From assembly GCA_900768705.1 (NCBI GenBank), contig CAAGEB010000157.1, positions 1-7,677 on the forward strand: a stretch of DNA of 7,677 nucleotides, read 5' to 3'. Shown here in pieces: positions 4,310-7,677 of the stretch (the stretch's first letter is position 1; each line of letters opens with the position of its first letter). A program made the position numbers and the translations under genes. The DNA is from Oscillospiraceae bacterium. GTDB taxonomy: Bacteria > Bacillota > Clostridia > Oscillospirales > Ruminococcaceae. The notes below the pieces were generated by a model. That model worked only from the letters and a program-made list of their open reading frames with translations. It was not told the DNA's origin and ran no database searches.

Positions 4310-7261
4310 ATGAATTGCAGCAAATGTAATAACGAAATACCGGAAGGCGCAAAGTTCTGTCCGGTATGCGGTGCGGCTTGCAATACCGCACCCGTAGTTA
4401 ACCCCACTGAAACTCCCGCCGCTAAGATCTTCTGTCAGAAATGCGGTCTGGAACTTGAAGCAGGTGCAAAGTTCTGCACTGTCTGCGGAACACCTGTAGG
4501 CGCAGCTCCGGCTGCCGCTTCGGTATCTTCCGGCAGCGGAGAAATGTCGGCAGTTTCCCTCAACAAGGATTCCGACAGTCTGGTTGCGGCTATGAATGCG
4601 GCAGGTTCCGCTCCCGCAGCGGCTCCTACGGCAGTTCCTACGCCCTCCGGTTCCTATGCTGTCCCGGGAGCGGTTCCCACTCCTTCAAATACCGTTCCGG
4701 GAAATAATGGCAGCTTTGTGGCTCCCAACGGATATTCCTCCGGTTTTTCCGGCGGTTATTCCGGAACAGCTCCCGCCGCTCCCTCTGCTCCTCCCTATAC
4801 GGCACCTGCAGCTCCCGCAGCAGCGGAAATGCAGAATCCCAACGGCAATTTCATTCCGGGCGCAGCTGCTGCGGCAGTGGCTCCCATCAAGAAAAAGGGT
4901 CCCAAAGTCGGTCTTATTATCGGTATTGTTCTGGGTGTTATCGTGCTGGCGGCAGGCGTATTCTTCCTTATTGACCGCTCTACATTCCTCAGCCTGTTTA
5001 TGGGTAAGCCCGGATATGCGGCTATGGTGGAAGGAAATTCTATCAAGTCCGTCACCGAGCAGATTGACACCAAGACAGTTTCCAGCGGAATAAAGCTTAT
5101 TTCCAATGTTTACGCTTCCGCAGCTACGGTTAATACTTCATCAAACACCTATGCGGATATGATGGATATTGCTCCGGGTTCCTCTGCTTCCGCTGTTCTT
5201 TCTCTCAACACCAAGGATCTTATTCAGGCTCTGAACACCGCTCTTCAGGAGACTTACGGCGCAGATTCTATGACGGAAACCGTTTCCGCAAAGGTGGAGC
5301 TTTCCGATACCACTAAATCTATGCTGAAGGACAGTGGTGTAACCGATCAGCAGATAAATGATCTTCTCAAGCTTATCAACGAGTTCAGCATTACCTGCGG
5401 CGTGAACACCAATGATACCGCTGCTAAGGTTTATGCGGGTGTTCAAAGCGGCACAGCTGTTATTAACGCTCAGGTTATAATGACCGACAGCGGCGAGTTT
5501 TACATTACCTTCCCCTTCGGTTCCGAAACAGCTCTGAAAATCAAGCTGGAAAATGCAAACGCTTCTTCCGTCAACAGCAATGCAAAGCCCCTTGAGCTGG
5601 ATGAAAAGGAGCTTTCCGCTCTTATTGAGGATCTGGTTAAGGTTTATCTGAAGTATTACAAGGCAGGCGTTGTTTCAACAGAAAGCGGTGAGCTTTCCGC
5701 TGCGGGTCTTACCGCCAAGGGCAAGCTTATCACCTCCGAGATCAATGGCAAGGCACTTTCCGATATGTTCAAGGAATTCGGCGACACCATTGCCAACAAC
5801 AAATACCTCAGCGACAAACTTTCGGAATATGTAAGCCAGTTCGGCACAACCCTTACCGAGGACGCTTATAAAGCGGCTGTTACCTCTGTGTTTGAAACCG
5901 CTCAAGCAAATGAAAGCGATATTCTGTCCGTTAAGACTGTTATCAATAACAACGGCGATGTTCTTGCAAAGTCCTATGAAGCTCTTTCCGGAGAAAAAAG
6001 TCTCTTCGGTGTTACTGTTGTGGACAGCGGAAGCCAGTCCGGTCTTGCTGTAACCTCTAACGGAAATGCGGTAGTTTATGCAGCCTGCACCAAGGCGAAC
6101 GATACCGACGGAAATGTTAAGGTAAGCATTATTTCCGGAGATAACACCTTCACCCTCAATGCCGATTATTCCGGCGTAGGCACAGCGAAGCTCTGCGGTA
6201 AGGATGTTGCAGTAGGTACATATACTTTCAGCGTAGTTCTTCCCTCTGATTTCACCGAGTCCGGTATGGACGCACAGACAGCGGCAATTCTTGCAAAATC
6301 CTCTCTGACTTTCTCCACCGTTGTTATGGATGAAAACAATGCAGCCTTTACGATTTCCGCAAAGGTCGGTGATTACGGCACCGCTTCTGTGATCAGCACA
6401 ATGACCATAAAGAAGGAGAACCTCAATATAGCTGTTCCTTCCGATGCAATCGACATTACTCCCGCTGTAAACGGCGGCTCTTTTGACGATGCCACTGCGC
6501 AGAAGCTTCAGCAGTATGAGCAGGATCTCACTACCGCTCTTCAGAACATTGCAAACAGTGCTCTTCCCGAAAGCCTGGCCTCCTCCGTTAATAATCTGGT
6601 CAGCGGGATTTCTCCCAAGGCTGACCCGGAGCAGGTTTCCGCTCTGTCCGACAGAGTATATACCGCCGCAAGCGAGGTTATGCTTCTGAACTCCCAGTAC
6701 ACTATCGGAAAAGATGATTCACAGCTGCAGGAAAGAGCAAGCGACCTTTATGAACGGTATAATGATCTGTACTCCTCTATTCTGTCAAAGTACAGCGATA
6801 TGACCCCCGAGGAGCTGGCACAATTTGAAACTACCGCTTCCCAGCTGGACGAACTGAAAAAGGTTCTCGAGGACGATTACAAGGCAGCTTCCGAGCTTGC
6901 TGCGGCAAATCCCGGCAACGGTAATTCGGGTTCCGATTCTTCTCGCACCGATTTCTCCAAGCTGGATTTCGACAGTATGGATATTGAAACCCTGATTACA
7001 TACTTGCTTGAATATGAGAATCGTTTCTTTGTAATAGAAGACAGATATGAAGAAATAAATGCGAATGACAATCTTAATAAACTCTACGAAGACGCTTATG
7101 ACAAATATGAAGCCGTATTCGGTGCGCTTACCGATTTGTATTCCAAGATGAGCGACAGCGGCGAATTCAGTCTGCCTCTTCTGCGCAAGGCAAGATCCAC
7201 AGGCAAGGAGTTTGCAGAAGCCGTTGAAACCCTTGAAAAGGCAATGTCGATAACCACTTAA
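4310..7261 (+). CDS. Double zinc-ribbon, single-pass membrane protein with large external region
   Basis: A 983-aa protein of unknown function. Two zinc ribbons open it: C3-C6 with C17-C20, and C42-C45 with C56-C59, each of the form CxxC...AKFCxxCG. Residues about 64-193 are a low-complexity linker rich in Ala, Pro, Ser and Gly. KKKGPK (194-199) precedes one membrane segment (200-221), so the ribbons should be cytoplasmic and the remaining 760 residues outside. Residues about 225-715 look beta-rich and secreted-like (many Thr, Ser, Asn, Asp). Residues 725-865 and 880-980 look helical and charged, possibly coiled-coil, separated by a Gly/Ser/Asn linker (867-880). The start has AAAGGA (4297-4302). 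Its own promoter and terminator make it a single-gene unit. Zinc-ribbon-plus-membrane proteins of this build are frequent in Clostridia and mostly uncharacterised; an envelope sensor or scaffold role is a guess. Confidence 0.88.
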   Translation: MNCSKCNNEIPEGAKFCPVCGAACNTAPVVNPTETPAAKIFCQKCGLELEAGAKFCTVCGTPVGAAPAAASVSSGSGEMSAVSLNKDSDSLVAAMNAAGSAPAAAPTAVPTPSGSYAVPGAVPTPSNTVPGNNGSFVAPNGYSSGFSGGYSGTAPAAPSAPPYTAPAAPAAAEMQNPNGNFIPGAAAAAVAPIKKKGPKVGLIIGIVLGVIVLAAGVFFLIDRSTFLSLFMGKPGYAAMVEGNSIKSVTEQIDTKTVSSGIKLISNVYASAATVNTSSNTYADMMDIAPGSSASAVLSLNTKDLIQALNTALQETYGADSMTETVSAKVELSDTTKSMLKDSGVTDQQINDLLKLINEFSITCGVNTNDTAAKVYAGVQSGTAVINAQVIMTDSGEFYITFPFGSETALKIKLENANASSVNSNAKPLELDEKELSALIEDLVKVYLKYYKAGVVSTESGELSAAGLTAKGKLITSEINGKALSDMFKEFGDTIANNKYLSDKLSEYVSQFGTTLTEDAYKAAVTSVFETAQANESDILSVKTVINNNGDVLAKSYEALSGEKSLFGVTVVDSGSQSGLAVTSNGNAVVYAACTKANDTDGNVKVSIISGDNTFTLNADYSGVGTAKLCGKDVAVGTYTFSVVLPSDFTESGMDAQTAAILAKSSLTFSTVVMDENNAAFTISAKVGDYGTASVISTMTIKKENLNIAVPSDAIDITPAVNGGSFDDATAQKLQQYEQDLTTALQNIANSALPESLASSVNNLVSGISPKADPEQVSALSDRVYTAASEVMLLNSQYTIGKDDSQLQERASDLYERYNDLYSSILSKYSDMTPEELAQFETTASQLDELKKVLEDDYKAASELAAANPGNGNSGSDSSRTDFSKLDFDSMDIETLITYLLEYENRFFVIEDRYEEINANDNLNKLYEDAYDKYEAVFGALTDLYSKMSDSGEFSLPLLRKARSTGKEFAEAVETLEKAMSITT

Positions 7262-7282
7262 GAGATAACCTTTAATACTAAG

Positions 7283-7315
7283 AAAACCCGAGGAGCGGAG
7301 GCTTCCCGGGTTTTT
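7283..7315 (+). terminator. Intrinsic terminator after the zinc-ribbon gene
   Basis: AAAACCCG (7283-7290) pairs with CGGGTTTT (7307-7314), with an inner GGAGC/GCTTCC stem and a GGAG loop, followed by T's to 7315. It starts 22 bases after the stop codon. Confidence 0.88.
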
Positions 7316-7369
7316 ACTGTATGCAGATAATCCCTTGCTTGGGGACTTTCCCAACGATACTTTGCAATG

Positions 7370-7584
7370 CTGATTACCTTACAGGCAGGGGCTTTTTCTA
7401 AGTCCCGTTGTTTATGCTTACCCTCATCTTATCCTACCTTTTTGGGGGAAAACACCGTTTTCCCCCAAGCCCCCTTTAGTTTGTCTCGACGGCTAAAGCC
7501 GTCTCAACAAATCGGGGGCGGCAAGCCGCTTTTTCCCAACGGTACATTGGAATGTCGGTTGCGTTTCGACTGTAAGGTAATCAG
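7370..7584. ncRNA. Candidate structured element closed by a 15-bp inverted repeat
   Basis: CTGATTACCTTACAG (7370-7384) and its exact reverse complement (7570-7584) enclose a series of hairpins: GGGGCTT/AAGTCCC (7388-7406); TTGGGGGAAAAC/GTTTTCCCCCAA with loop ACC (7442-7468, 12 bp perfect); GACGGC/GCCGTC with loop TAAA (7488-7503); GCGGC/GCCGC (7518-7529). A closing stem with several branches looks like a folded RNA. Terminal inverted repeats of a small non-autonomous element are the alternative, but no flanking target duplication is visible. The transcribed strand is unknown. Confidence 0.45.
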
Positions 7585-7618
7585 TTTGTTCTATTTTCCC
7601 CGAACCCTCTTAGCGCCT

Positions 7619-7663
7619 GTTGCCCTTTGTTGCGCGGCATCCTTGCCGCGCTTCTGGGGCAAC
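7619..7663. repeat. Nested double hairpin
   Basis: An outer stem GTTGCCC (7619-7625) with GGGCAAC (7657-7663) encloses an inner perfect 8-bp stem GCGCGGCA (7632-7639) with TGCCGCGC (7644-7651) and loop TCCT. No T-run follows on the plus strand, so it does not look like a simple terminator. Confidence 0.5.
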
Positions 7664-7677
7664 GGCAAAAACATCCT

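Larger units (their letters stand above)
7316..7677. repeat. Gene-free, hairpin-dense repeat region running off the window
   Basis: No reading frame with a ribosome binding site is visible. The stretch holds a pair of 20-bp imperfect direct copies (7350-7369 and 7535-7554, 17 of 20 identical), a 15-bp perfect inverted repeat (7370-7384 with 7570-7584) and many internal hairpins. A nested dyad lies at 7619-7663. This density of perfect dyads suggests an interspersed repeat cluster or structured RNAs rather than simple spacer. Confidence 0.6.

Noticed and set aside
6785..7354. 189-aa minus-strand frame across the end of the zinc-ribbon gene
   Set aside because: It runs through the terminator at 7283-7315 and is antisense to a convincing coding region. 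No ribosome binding site or known motif.
7370..7584. Classical MITE or insertion sequence
   Set aside because: The inverted repeat is good, but there is no target-site duplication at the flanks and no transposase. An RNA structure explains the internal hairpins equally well.

Overview
The window looks like chromosomal DNA of a Gram-positive Clostridia member, most likely from the Ruminococcus/Oscillospiraceae group. This is inferred from the gene content (MtaB, HPr-like proteins, a YabE-type G5/3D wall protein, a zinc-ribbon membrane protein), strong AGGAGG-like ribosome binding sites, sigma-A promoters with 17-bp spacers, and AT-rich intergenic DNA beside moderate-GC genes. It has not been checked by any search.

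Layout: positions 1-150 hold hairpin-rich repeat-like DNA and the terminator of mtaB. mtaB (155-1441, minus strand) encodes the tRNA t6A37 methylthiotransferase. It is divergent from two small tandem genes (1587-1823 and 1963-2193) whose products resemble HPr but lack the phosphorylatable His15 loop while keeping the Ser46-type KSIMG motif. Each small gene has its own extended -10 promoter, and a GC-rich hairpin (2222-2249) closes the pair.

Next comes about 700 bp without a gene. The first part is AT-rich and carries a tandem hexamer that fits the published WalR (YycF) consensus. A perfect TTGACA-17-TATAAT promoter follows, then a roughly 340-nt leader with at least seven hairpins. This leads to a 355-aa membrane-anchored protein with two DUF348-like repeats, a G5 domain and a 3D domain (2956-4023), a layout typical of wall-remodelling and resuscitation factors. 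It ends at a strong terminator (4058-4103).

A separate promoter drives a 983-aa protein (4310-7261). It has two N-terminal zinc ribbons, a low-complexity Ala/Pro/Ser/Gly linker, one membrane segment and a large, probably external C-terminal region of unknown function. After its terminator, 7316-7677 carries no gene but many perfect hairpins, including a 15-bp inverted repeat that encloses about 185 nt of further hairpins.

The genes do not form one operon. The common thread is envelope and regulatory function: a wall protein under possible WalR and leader control, a membrane zinc-ribbon protein, and two likely non-transport HPr paralogues. The best candidates for something undescribed are the structured leader at about 2619-2955, the structured element at 7370-7584 and the His-less HPr pair.
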